Source: Chitinophagaceae bacterium UBA3961 (GTDB lineage: Bacteria > Bacteroidota > Bacteroidia > Chitinophagales > Chitinophagaceae). From it: a DNA stretch of 37,353 bases. Position numbers and translations under genes: made by a program. Shown here in pieces: positions 24,675-32,709 of the stretch. The stretch spans positions 1 to 37,353 of the forward strand of contig DGDD01000120.1 in the NCBI GenBank assembly GCA_002385265.1, given 5' to 3'. Below the pieces are notes generated by a model. That model saw only the letters and a program-made list of their open reading frames with translations, was not told the origin of the DNA and ran no database searches. Every line of letters starts with the position of its first letter. Position 1 is the stretch's first letter.

Positions 24675-25889
24675 TTAGCGACGGGAAGCGATGAGGAGGT
24701 TTAAGTCGGTGTATTTCAAGTCAAAACGCTGACTCAAATGGAAATTGGTAAGCGCTCCTTTGAACAGATAGATCCCGCTTCTAAGGTGTACTTTATGCCA
24801 TACTAGCTTTTCAAAGCCACCCTCGTCGCCTGCTTCAATAAGCAAGGGGGTGAGTACATTGCTAATGGCTTGAGAGGCTGTACGGGCAAATCCGGAAGGA
24901 ATATTGGGAACACAATAGTGGATGACCCCGTATTTCAAGAATATGGGGCTTTCATGAGAGGTAATTTCAGAAGTTTCAAAGCAGCCTCCGCGGTCAATGC
25001 TCACATCAATGATCACACTTCCGGGACGCATATTGCTTACCATTTCTTCGGTAACTACCACCGGCGTTCTGCTACCGGGAGTGTAAAGGGCACCCACAGC
25101 CACTTCGCAAGTCTTTAATTGCTTGGCGAGAATACGTGGTTCAATTACGGAAGTCCACAAACGGTGACCAATATTATTCTGAAGTCGTTTTAATCGATAG
25201 ATACTGCTGTCGAATACTTTTACGGAGGCGCCGAGTGCGAGGGCCGCGCGAGCTGCGTATTCGCCCACAATTCCGGCTCCTAAGATGATTACTTTGGTGG
25301 GGGGGATCCCACTGATTCCACCCAACAAAACTCCCTTTCCATGATTGGCGGAACTCAAATACTGTGCAGCAATTAGCATTACAGCTGAACCGGCAATTTC
25401 ACTCATGCTTCGAACGATGGGATAGCTATCACTATCGTCCTTTAAATTCTCGAATGAGATCGCCGTGATTCTTTTTTCCATCATTTTGGAAAGAATCTCG
25501 GCTTTCATTACACTCAAATGGATGGGAGAAACAATTACCTGATTCATTTGCAAGAGCGGCAAATCCTCTTCAATAACGGGTGCGCTCTTAACTATTACAG
25601 GAGACTTATAAACTTCTGCTTTGTCGTACACGATGCGGGCTCCGGCTTCGCTGTAATCTTTGTCGCGGTAATGAGCTGCTTCGCCGGCATTGTGTTCCAC
25701 CATTACTTGATGCCCATTGCTCACCAACACGCCCACAGATTCGGGGGTGAGCGCAACCCTATTTTCCTGGAAAGCCGTTTCCTTAGGAATACCAATCATA
25801 AGTGGTGTGCCTTTGGGTTTAATATCCAAGGTTTCTTCTAAAGTTTCATAACTAAAAGAAGTGCTTATGATCGGCTTTTGTTGGGCCAT
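24675..25889 (-). CDS. ald: Alanine dehydrogenase
   Basis: This NAD-dependent enzyme interconverts L-alanine and pyruvate plus ammonia. The 404-residue protein has the N-terminal catalytic half with GIPKETAFQENRVALTPE (33-50), K101 in VIVKSAP and H124 in SPIHLSV at the pyruvate-binding positions, and the Rossmann half with ILGAGIVGEYAARAA (202-216) and D227 ending the second strand (VKVFD), which favours NAD over NADP. IIDVSIDRGGCFETS matches the late active-site loop. It carries about 28 extra N-terminal residues compared with the roughly 370-residue family, so a slightly later start is possible, although no ATG lies before residue 31 (PLMIGIPKE). It follows tsaE by 71 nt on the same strand. 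Confidence 0.92.
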   Translation of the reverse strand: MAQQKPIISTSFSYETLEETLDIKPKGTPLMIGIPKETAFQENRVALTPESVGVLVSNGHQVMVEHNAGEAAHYRDKDYSEAGARIVYDKAEVYKSPVIVKSAPVIEEDLPLLQMNQVIVSPIHLSVMKAEILSKMMEKRITAISFENLKDDSDSYPIVRSMSEIAGSAVMLIAAQYLSSANHGKGVLLGGISGIPPTKVIILGAGIVGEYAARAALALGASVKVFDSSIYRLKRLQNNIGHRLWTSVIEPRILAKQLKTCEVAVGALYTPGSRTPVVVTEEMVSNMRPGSVIIDVSIDRGGCFETSEITSHESPIFLKYGVIHYCVPNIPSGFARTASQAISNVLTPLLIEAGDEGGFEKLVWHKVHLRSGIYLFKGALTNFHLSQRFDLKYTDLNLLIASRR

Positions 25890-25960
25890 GTGAACTTTGT
25901 TTTATTGCGGGTCGGTTACAATCCTTTCGGGATCAATATGGTGTTTCCAGTCAAAAATAC

Positions 25961-26374
25961 TTAATTCTCTTGTATTTGAAGTACCCTACTACCGTCGTTT
26001 GTGATATCAATAGTAACATGTAGGGTTTCATCAGGAAAGATGCCCGGAGCTTTCTCCGGCCATTCTACAAAACATCTGGCGCCACTAAACAAATATTCTT
26101 CTACTCCGGCTCTCTGGGCTTCTACTTCGCTGCTCAAGCGATATAGGTCCATATGATAAATGGAACCTGTTGGTGATCGGTATTCATTGATTATAGAAAA
26201 AGTTGGACTACTCATGGTATCCTTTACCCCAGCCTGTTTGCACAGTTGTTGGATGAAGGTAGTTTTACCGGCCCCCATGTTTCCATGAAAAGCCACTACG
26301 GGATTGTTCTGGATCTGCTCCCACACTTGAGCGGCTACCTGCTCAATTTCACCTATTTGAAACGTGATTTTCAT
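25961..26374 (-). CDS. tsaE: tRNA t6A threonylcarbamoyl-adenosine biosynthesis ATPase TsaE
   Basis: TsaE is the small ATPase that supports TsaB-TsaD in putting threonylcarbamoyl on A37 of ANN-reading tRNAs. The 137-residue protein has Walker A GNMGAGKTTF (31-40), SSPTFSIINEY (about 56-66), HMDLYRL (about 74-80) and FVEWPEKAP, all family hallmarks. I chose ATG 26374 over the GTG one codon earlier because TATTTTTG ends exactly 4 nt before that ATG, as at three other genes here. The gene lies upstream of ald (71 nt) and may be cotranscribed with it. The length is normal. Confidence 0.94.
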   Translation of the reverse strand: MKITFQIGEIEQVAAQVWEQIQNNPVVAFHGNMGAGKTTFIQQLCKQAGVKDTMSSPTFSIINEYRSPTGSIYHMDLYRLSSEVEAQRAGVEEYLFSGARCFVEWPEKAPGIFPDETLHVTIDITNDGSRVLQIQEN

Positions 26375-26378
26375 CACA

Positions 26379-26386
26379 CAAAAATA
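26379..26386 (-). promoter_or_regulatory. -7 element TATTTTTG of tsaE, probably leaderless
   Basis: On the minus strand TATTTTTG is followed by TGTG and the ATG at 26374, a 4-nt gap. No TTTG lies 19 nt upstream; a TTG is found 13 nt upstream. Confidence 0.5.
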
Positions 26387-26455
26387 CTCTGATTTTTTGC
26401 AACCTTGTTTATTTTATATTCCCGACTTAGTAATAGATAGGCCGGGAAAGGATTT

Positions 26456-26463
26456 TACCTTTG
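26456..26463 (+). promoter_or_regulatory. -7 element TACCTTTG of the P1B ATPase gene
   Basis: TACCTTTG fits TAnnTTTG and ends 19 nt before the ATG at 26483, leaving a short leader. No -33 TTTG is evident. No metal-regulator operator is recognised. Confidence 0.45.
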
Positions 26464-26482
26464 TATCGTAAATTAATGAACT

Positions 26483-28621
26483 ATGGAAAAAGTGTTTTGG
26501 AAAGTAGATGGTATGACCTGTGCGAATTGTGCACTTACCGTAAGCAAGTTCCTGGAACAAAAAGGACTTTCAGATGTGAAAGTAAACCTAATGAGCGGGG
26601 AAGTTAGTTTTGATGTGGTTGAAGGCGCAGAAGATACCGGTAAAATAAAAAAAGGAATCGACAGTCTTGGGTATAAAGTAGTGGGCGAAGTGGGCAAGAT
26701 AGACACCACAGAAAAAAAGGCGCTCAATAAATACCTGAAATTCCTTTTGATAACTGCCGGCCCTACCCTCTTACTCATGTTGCACATGATTCCGGTAGTA
26801 AAACATTGGGTTCATTTCATGATGAATCCTTGGATTCAATTTGCCCTTTGTTTGCCGGTATACGGAATTGGCATGTACCTCTTTGCCAAAAGTGCTTGGG
26901 TTAGCGTAAGAAACAAAATGCCCAATATGAATGTACTGGTTACCATTGGTGCCACCAGTTCATTTGCTTACAGTGTAGTAGGAATGTTTTTGGGATGGCC
27001 TTCTGATCAATTGTTTTTCGAAACAACTGCTACAATAGTGAGTTTGATTTTGTTGGGTAATTTTCTGGAAGACAGTACGCTTCAAACAACTCAACGTGCT
27101 TTAACGAAACTCAGCAAGAGTCAGAAAGTATTGGCAACCATGATTGCCTACGACGATCAACACCAAGAACTTCATTTTCAAGTTGAAAACAATACCCTAC
27201 GCTCAGGAGATTTGATCTTAATTAAATCGGGCGAACAAGTTCCGGCCGATTGTAGAATTCTCTCCGGATCGGCTACCGTAAACGAAGCCATTGTAACCGG
27301 TGAGAGTTTACCCATTAGCAAAACAAAAAAAGACACGCTCATTGGCGGTAGTATTGTTGCCGATGGATTGGTGAAGGCTCAAGTAACCAGTCCTGCCAAT
27401 GAATCCGTTTTAGCAAACATCATCAACTTAGTAAAACAAGCACAAGGAGAGAAACCACCGGTTCAACAATTAGCCGATAAAATCAGCGCTATTTTCGTAC
27501 CGGTTGTGCTAGTGATCACTGCTCTCACTTTTATTTTAAACTATTTGATCTTACACAATTTCACAGAAGCATTGATGAGAAGTGTGGCAGTATTGGTGAT
27601 TGCTTGTCCTTGCGCAATGGGACTAGCCACTCCTGCCGCAATCGCTGTTGGATTGGGAAGAGCGGCTCGCTCGGGTATTTTGTTTAGAAATGCCAAAAGC
27701 TTGGAGCTATTCAAGAACATTCGTCAAGTGGTATTCGATAAAACAGGCACGTTAACAACCGGCACTTTTGAAATCAAACAATTAACGGTTGTTGATTCAA
27801 GCTATACCGAGGATGAAATAAAAAAACTTGCCTATTCTTTAGAAAAATTCTCCAACCACCCCATTGCGTTATCGGTTTCCAAAGCATTTACAAGAACCGA
27901 TGTATTCCGTTGGAAAAGTGTTGAAGAGATCAAAGGAAAAGGCGTAAAAGCAACGGATATTGAAGGAAATGAATTCTGGGCCGGTTCTTACCGAATTGCA
28001 CCGGGTGCTTCTGCGGAAAATGCGCACAACGTTTACATTGTCAAAAACAATACATTGCTTGCTTGGATTGATGTAAAAGACCTTATTCGTCCGGAAGCGG
28101 CCAAGGTAGTCAGCTATCTCCATGCAAAAGGAATTAAGACGATCTTGTTAAGCGGCGATACCAAATCGAATTGCACCCCCGTTGCAAGTGAACTGGGAAT
28201 TGATCAAGTGATAGCAGAACAAACCCCCGAGCAGAAATTAGCGATGATTGAAAAACTCAATCAAGAACAACCAACTGCTATGGTGGGTGATGGTATCAAT
28301 GATGCTCCCGCACTTGCGAAAGCTACTATTGGCATTTCAATGAGTGAGGCTTCGCAGGTTGCTATTCAAACTGCGGATGTAGTGTTGATGAATAAGGGAT
28401 TGGGTAATCTACCTCTTGCTTTGGGATTAGGAAAGCATAGTTTTATTACCATTCAACAGAATCTTTTCTGGGCCTTTTCTTATAATATCATTGCCATTCC
28501 GGTGGCTGCATTCGGATTGTTGGGGACTTATGGACCAACGTATGGAGCATTGATCATGGGATTGAGTGATGTGGTGCTGGCGGTGAACTCGGTGCGATTG
28601 TTTGTGAAGAAGGTTGTGTAA
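26483..28621 (+). CDS. copA: Copper-type P1B ATPase with N-terminal HMA domain
   Basis: The 712-residue inner-membrane pump uses ATP to move a heavy metal ion, most likely Cu(I), out of the cytoplasm. An N-terminal heavy-metal domain has MTCANC (11-16). Eight membrane segments are expected, with the metal-site motif CPC at 375-377 (VIACPCAMGLATPAA). The actuator TGES lies at 272-275, the phosphorylation site DKTGT at 419-423, the HP motif in NHPIALS, and GDGINDAPAL near 600. CPC with a CxxC heavy-metal domain favours Cu(I)/Ag(I) over Zn or Cd. One heavy-metal domain is normal for this type. No chaperone or regulator gene is next to it. It is divergent from tsaE. Confidence 0.93.
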   Translation: MEKVFWKVDGMTCANCALTVSKFLEQKGLSDVKVNLMSGEVSFDVVEGAEDTGKIKKGIDSLGYKVVGEVGKIDTTEKKALNKYLKFLLITAGPTLLLMLHMIPVVKHWVHFMMNPWIQFALCLPVYGIGMYLFAKSAWVSVRNKMPNMNVLVTIGATSSFAYSVVGMFLGWPSDQLFFETTATIVSLILLGNFLEDSTLQTTQRALTKLSKSQKVLATMIAYDDQHQELHFQVENNTLRSGDLILIKSGEQVPADCRILSGSATVNEAIVTGESLPISKTKKDTLIGGSIVADGLVKAQVTSPANESVLANIINLVKQAQGEKPPVQQLADKISAIFVPVVLVITALTFILNYLILHNFTEALMRSVAVLVIACPCAMGLATPAAIAVGLGRAARSGILFRNAKSLELFKNIRQVVFDKTGTLTTGTFEIKQLTVVDSSYTEDEIKKLAYSLEKFSNHPIALSVSKAFTRTDVFRWKSVEEIKGKGVKATDIEGNEFWAGSYRIAPGASAENAHNVYIVKNNTLLAWIDVKDLIRPEAAKVVSYLHAKGIKTILLSGDTKSNCTPVASELGIDQVIAEQTPEQKLAMIEKLNQEQPTAMVGDGINDAPALAKATIGISMSEASQVAIQTADVVLMNKGLGNLPLALGLGKHSFITIQQNLFWAFSYNIIAIPVAAFGLLGTYGPTYGALIMGLSDVVLAVNSVRLFVKKVV

Positions 28622-28728
28622 ATGGAGAGCTTGTTCATCGCAAAGGGAAGGAGGGAAGGAGATGCGCGGAGATGATTTATAAAGAGAGCGGAAATATCGC
28701 CGGAGTACAACTGAAATATGTGTAGCGC

Positions 28729-28758
28729 TTTTGTTCATTTTATTTATTGCTATCTTAG
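28729..28758 (+). promoter_or_regulatory. Probable recQ promoter
   Basis: TTTTG (28729-28733), a 17-nt spacer and TATCTTAG (28751-28758, one mismatch to TAnnTTTG) end 5 nt before ATG 28764. This supports ATG 28764 and argues against the TTG start at 28731, which would overlap the -33 element. Confidence 0.45.
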
Positions 28759-28763
28759 CTGAT

Positions 28764-30677
28764 ATGTCTTCCGTGAGCTCACCCATTGCTGTGTTAAAGA
28801 ATTACTGGGGGTACGATCAGTTTCGGCCTTTGCAGGAAGACATTATCGAGTCTATTTTATCCGGAAAAGACACCCTCGCCCTTCTTCCTACCGGAGGGGG
28901 AAAATCCATTTGTTATCAAGTACCGGCACTTTGCAAGCCCGGACTTTGTTTAGTGATTTCACCCTTGATTGCCTTGATGAAAGATCAAGTAGAGCAATTA
29001 AGGAGGAGAGGCATCACGGCATTTGCTATTTTTTCAGGGATGAATCGCAAAGAAGTACTTCAAACCTTTCAATTGGCTTCCGAAAGCAATTGTAAGTTTC
29101 TATACGTTTCTCCTGAGCGATTGGAAACAGCCTTGTTTAAGGAACAACTCAATAGACTTGACATCAATTTAATTGCAGTAGACGAAGCGCATTGCGTATC
29201 GCAATGGGGTTATGATTTTCGTCCACCCTATTTACGCATCAAAAATATTCGTCCCGAACTACCCGATGTTCCCATACTAGCGCTAACGGCTTCGGCTACT
29301 CCTAGAGTGCAAGAAGACATTATGGAGCAATTGGAATTCACCGAACCTAATTTGTTCCAACAAAGTTTTGAGCGTCCCAATCTAAGTTATAGTGTGCGAG
29401 AAGTAGATTCGAAAAACGCCAAACTTTTAGAAATCTTTGAAAAAGTTGATGGCTCCGGATTGGTGTATTGCAGTAGTAGAAGAAGAACCAAGGAAATAGC
29501 AGATCTATTGCAGTTACAAGGCATTTCTGCCGACTATTATCATGCCGGTTTAAGTCAGGAACAACGCAATGAAAAGCAAGAAGCTTGGATCAAAAACGAA
29601 ATTCGTATCATGGCTTGTACCAATGCCTTCGGAATGGGTATCGATAAGCCTGATGTTCGAATAGTGGTGCATGCCGACTTGCCCGATTGTTTGGAGAACT
29701 ATTATCAAGAGGCAGGAAGAGCGGGTAGAGATGGGAATAAATCGTATGCAGTATTGCTTTATCAAACAGGTGACCCTGAACAGCTGCGGCAAAAAATTGA
29801 AAAGCGTTTTCCCGACTTGGAAACCATTCGATCGGTATATCAAGCTTTGATGAATTACCTGCAATTGCCCGTGCATGCCGGAGGTGAACAGTATTTCGAC
29901 TTTGACTTGAATGACTTTGGCTACAAGTTTCATATTGATGGGTTCACCATAACAGCGGTTTTGCAAATTTTGTCACAAGAATCCATCATCAGTTTCAACG
30001 AACAGTTGCTTCAACCTTCAAAATTGGTATTCACTTGTTCGAAACAACGAATTCATGAACTGGAAAAAACACAGCCGGAATGGGACGATATCATCAAAAC
30101 TCTGCTTAGAAGCTATGAGGGAATTTTTGACAGACCGGCAGTTATCAATGAATTCATGGTTGCAAGAGCGCTTGGTATCGACAAACAACTAGTGTACGAT
30201 ACTTTGCACCATTTGCATCAACATCATATTGTAGATTATCAACCCACGAAAAATGATCCACAATTGTACGTACACTTTGATCGAGTAGCTTCTGAGCATT
30301 TGACAATTGACTTAAACAGATTGGCAGAAAGAAAGCATGTATACCTCGAACGCATGGAAGCTTTTCTTCAATTCATTTACGACCGTCATAGTTGCAGGGG
30401 ACAATTAATTGCAGCCTATTTTGGAGCACCTATCAAGCATCGTTGTGGCATTTGCGATAACTGTGTTGAATACAAAAAGAAACCACTTTCAGAAACTGAA
30501 TTCTTGCATTTAAAAAATAGCATTTCTGCTGTGCTTCATGAAAAACCGGAGCGCATTAATGATCTTATAAAAAAACTACCTGCATATTCGAATCAACAAA
30601 TTTGGGAAGTGATTCGACACATGCAGGCAGAAAATAAATTAAAACACCTGAAAGGTGATCTGTTATCGCTCCATTAA
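28764..30677 (+). CDS. recQ: RecQ-family ATP-dependent DNA helicase
   Basis: RecQ enzymes unwind DNA 3' to 5' in recombination and repair. From ATG 28764 the product has 637 residues: motif 0 WGYDQFRPLQ (15-24), Walker A LPTGGGKSICYQ (41-52), DEAH 140-143 followed by the aromatic-rich loop CVSQWGYDFRP, GMGIDKPDVR and the arginine-finger motif QEAGRAGRDG. The zinc-binding RQC part is visible in HSCRGQLIAAYFG and HRCGICDNC. The C-terminus ends in a short winged-helix-like region (IWEVIRHMQAENKLKHLKGD); I see no HRDC domain, so it resembles the shorter RecQ paralogue of Bacteroidota. Its stop codon overlaps the stop of the convergent HerA-like gene by 4 nt. Confidence 0.93.
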   Translation: MSSVSSPIAVLKNYWGYDQFRPLQEDIIESILSGKDTLALLPTGGGKSICYQVPALCKPGLCLVISPLIALMKDQVEQLRRRGITAFAIFSGMNRKEVLQTFQLASESNCKFLYVSPERLETALFKEQLNRLDINLIAVDEAHCVSQWGYDFRPPYLRIKNIRPELPDVPILALTASATPRVQEDIMEQLEFTEPNLFQQSFERPNLSYSVREVDSKNAKLLEIFEKVDGSGLVYCSSRRRTKEIADLLQLQGISADYYHAGLSQEQRNEKQEAWIKNEIRIMACTNAFGMGIDKPDVRIVVHADLPDCLENYYQEAGRAGRDGNKSYAVLLYQTGDPEQLRQKIEKRFPDLETIRSVYQALMNYLQLPVHAGGEQYFDFDLNDFGYKFHIDGFTITAVLQILSQESIISFNEQLLQPSKLVFTCSKQRIHELEKTQPEWDDIIKTLLRSYEGIFDRPAVINEFMVARALGIDKQLVYDTLHHLHQHHIVDYQPTKNDPQLYVHFDRVASEHLTIDLNRLAERKHVYLERMEAFLQFIYDRHSCRGQLIAAYFGAPIKHRCGICDNCVEYKKKPLSETEFLHLKNSISAVLHEKPERINDLIKKLPAYSNQQIWEVIRHMQAENKLKHLKGDLLSLH

Positions 30678-32245
30678 AGCCAACCTGATTTTTTCCTAGA
30701 AGAACTTCTTCCACCCAAACCTAAGGCTCCTAACAAACTACGAGTAATGATGCTAGCAGCCGTTCTACCAATTTGACGAGTAACTGAGCTGTCCAATACT
30801 TTTTCGATGGTCGACTTTTCTTCTTTTGCCGGCTTCTTTTCAGCTTTTTCTTCCTGTTCAGCTTGCTCTTGTTCTTGTTCTTTCGTAGAAGCCTCTTCCA
30901 GCTTCGCAGTCAGAATTTCATAAGCACTTTCGCTGTCTTCCGTTTGAGCGTACTTCTTCACCAACTTTGATGAAGAAACCAGTGAATTGATTTCATCGTC
31001 TGACAAAATATCCATTCTACTCTTAGGAGGCACCAACATGGTATGAACCAGCGGAGTTGGAATCCCTTTCTCGTTTAAAAGAGTAATAAAGGCTTCTCCA
31101 ATACCAAGCTGGGTCAGTAATTCTTCTGTTTTATAGAAATCAGATTCAGGATAGTTTTCGGCGGCTTGTTTAATGGTTTTGCGATCAGCTGCAGTGAAAG
31201 CACGTAGGGCGTGCTGTACTTTCAATCCTAATTGAGCCAAGATACTTGCGGGAATGTCTTGAGGATTTTGTGTACAGAAAAAGATCCCTACTCCTTTTGA
31301 TCGGATCAATTTGATCACTGTTTCCAATTGCTGCAACAACGCTTCTGTTGCTTCTTGGAATACCAAGTGTGCTTCATCGATAAACAATACTAATTTGGGC
31401 TGATCGATATCGCCTTCTTCCGGTAAGCTACCGTACAATTCGGCTAACAAACTCAACATGAAAGTGGAGAAGAGTTTTGGCTTGCTTTGCATATCGGTAA
31501 CACGAAGTACTGAAATCATCCCACGACCGTCGTCACTGATTCGCATGAGATCGTCTACGTCAAAGCTTGGTTCACCAAAAAATACATCGGCTCCTTGTTG
31601 TTGCAGTTCAATTACTTTTCGGAGAATGGTACCGGTAGAAGAGGTAGAAATTTTTCCGTAGTCTTTTTCGATAGAAGCTTTTCCTTCATTGGAAATGTAT
31701 TGAAGGGTTTTGGTAAAATCTTTCAAATCGAGCAAAGGCATTTTATTGTCGTCGCAATACTTGAAAATTAAAGACACCAATCCTTCCTGCGTATCATTCA
31801 ATCCAAGAATTTTAGAAAGTAGAATCGGACCGAATTCGCTCACAGTTGCGCGTAGTCGCACTCCTTTTTGATCACTTAGAGTAAGCAATTCTACCGGATA
31901 GGCCGTGGGTTTGTATTCTTGACCAATTTGTGCGAGTCGCTCTTTGATTTTATCGTTTAGGGTACCGGCTGCAGCAATACCGCTCAAGTCGCCTTTGATA
32001 TCCATCAGCAAAACAGGAATACTGGCATCACTTAAGGATTCGGCCAGCACTTGTAAGGTTTTGGTTTTACCGGTACCGGTGGCACCGGCGATCAGTCCGT
32101 GACGGTTCATGGTTTTAAAAGGAAGTTTCACAAGGGCATCAGGAACGGGATGTCCATCTAACATTCCCAGACCAATAACCGCTGAATTTCCTTTAAAAGT
32201 GTAGCCCGATTGAACGGCGCTTAAGAAGTCTTGTGCAGTTGCCAT
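30674..32245 (-). CDS. HerA/YjgR-type ATPase (DUF853 family)
   Basis: The 523-residue protein belongs to the HerA-FtsK superfamily of DNA-translocating ATPases, YjgR/DUF853 group. Walker A is GATGTGKT (54-61), Walker B is LVLFIDEAH (285-293), and FFCTQNPQDIP after it is the sensor Gln region. MDIKGDLSGI (81-90) is a family motif. The tail from about 430 is very rich in Glu, Gln and Lys, then basic and Gly/Ser-rich (GLGGRSSSRKKSGWL), perhaps for nucleic-acid contact. HerA proteins act with nucleases in end resection in archaea; the role of the bacterial YjgR group is not settled. It lies 18 nt after the GroES-like gene and converges on recQ with overlapping stops. Confidence 0.88.
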   Translation of the reverse strand: MATAQDFLSAVQSGYTFKGNSAVIGLGMLDGHPVPDALVKLPFKTMNRHGLIAGATGTGKTKTLQVLAESLSDASIPVLLMDIKGDLSGIAAAGTLNDKIKERLAQIGQEYKPTAYPVELLTLSDQKGVRLRATVSEFGPILLSKILGLNDTQEGLVSLIFKYCDDNKMPLLDLKDFTKTLQYISNEGKASIEKDYGKISTSSTGTILRKVIELQQQGADVFFGEPSFDVDDLMRISDDGRGMISVLRVTDMQSKPKLFSTFMLSLLAELYGSLPEEGDIDQPKLVLFIDEAHLVFQEATEALLQQLETVIKLIRSKGVGIFFCTQNPQDIPASILAQLGLKVQHALRAFTAADRKTIKQAAENYPESDFYKTEELLTQLGIGEAFITLLNEKGIPTPLVHTMLVPPKSRMDILSDDEINSLVSSSKLVKKYAQTEDSESAYEILTAKLEEASTKEQEQEQAEQEEKAEKKPAKEEKSTIEKVLDSSVTRQIGRTAASIITRSLLGALGLGGRSSSRKKSGWL

Positions 32246-32263
32246 AAATTATATAAGATAGGG

Positions 32264-32635
32264 TTAAATAGTTTCTTCTCGTTCCAACATTAAGATAGCA
32301 CTTTGTGGAACAATAAAGTACTTTTCATTTTCATACACCACTTCTGTAGAACCGCTCACCAAAAAGATGGCCAGATCGCCTTCTTTTACCTGAAGGGGTA
32401 CATATTTAATTTTATCCTCCTCTCCTTTCCAGGTTTCTTCTTCAATGGGCATAGGAATGGCATAACCGGGACCGGCTTTTATGACATAGCCTTGCTGTAC
32501 TTTTTCTTTTTCTTGAACGCCCGGAGGAAGGTAGAGTCCGCTTTCGGTGCGTTCGTTTGGGCGAGATGGACGAATCAAAACGCGGTCGCCGATTACAATT
32601 AGATTTTTCAATTTCATGTCTGCCGTAATTCTCAT
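32264..32635 (-). CDS. GroES-family co-chaperonin-like protein, stand-alone
   Basis: The 123-residue product has the GroES fold markers: LIVIGDRVLIRPSRPNERTESGLYLPP, read here as GDRVLIRP and ESGLYLPP, then GYVIKAGPG, KEGDLAIFLVSG and YFIVPQSAILM. It is longer than typical GroES (about 95 residues), with roughly 20 extra residues between AGPG and the KEGD segment (IPMPIEEETWKGEEDK). No groEL gene is beside it. I chose ATG 32635 since an earlier start would lie in the terminator of the M4 gene; ATG 32617 is the other option. It is cotranscribed with the HerA-like gene (18-nt gap). It may be a GroES paralogue that does not pair with GroEL in the normal way. Confidence 0.82.
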   Translation of the reverse strand: MRITADMKLKNLIVIGDRVLIRPSRPNERTESGLYLPPGVQEKEKVQQGYVIKAGPGYAIPMPIEEETWKGEEDKIKYVPLQVKEGDLAIFLVSGSTEVVYENEKYFIVPQSAILMLEREETI

Positions 32636-32655
32636 AATCGTTGATTTACATTCAT

Positions 32656-32690
32656 AAAAAAATCCCGACCGCAAAGGTCAGGATTTTTTT
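32656..32690 (-). terminator. Rho-independent terminator of the M4 protease gene
   Basis: GGTCAGGATTTTTTT and AAAAAAATCCCGACC pair (one mismatch) around five bases, with the T-run on either strand. It begins 20 nt after the protease stop codon on the minus strand and separates that gene from the GroES-like gene. Confidence 0.85.
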
Positions 32691-32709
32691 AATAAAGCGA
32701 ATGTTATTC

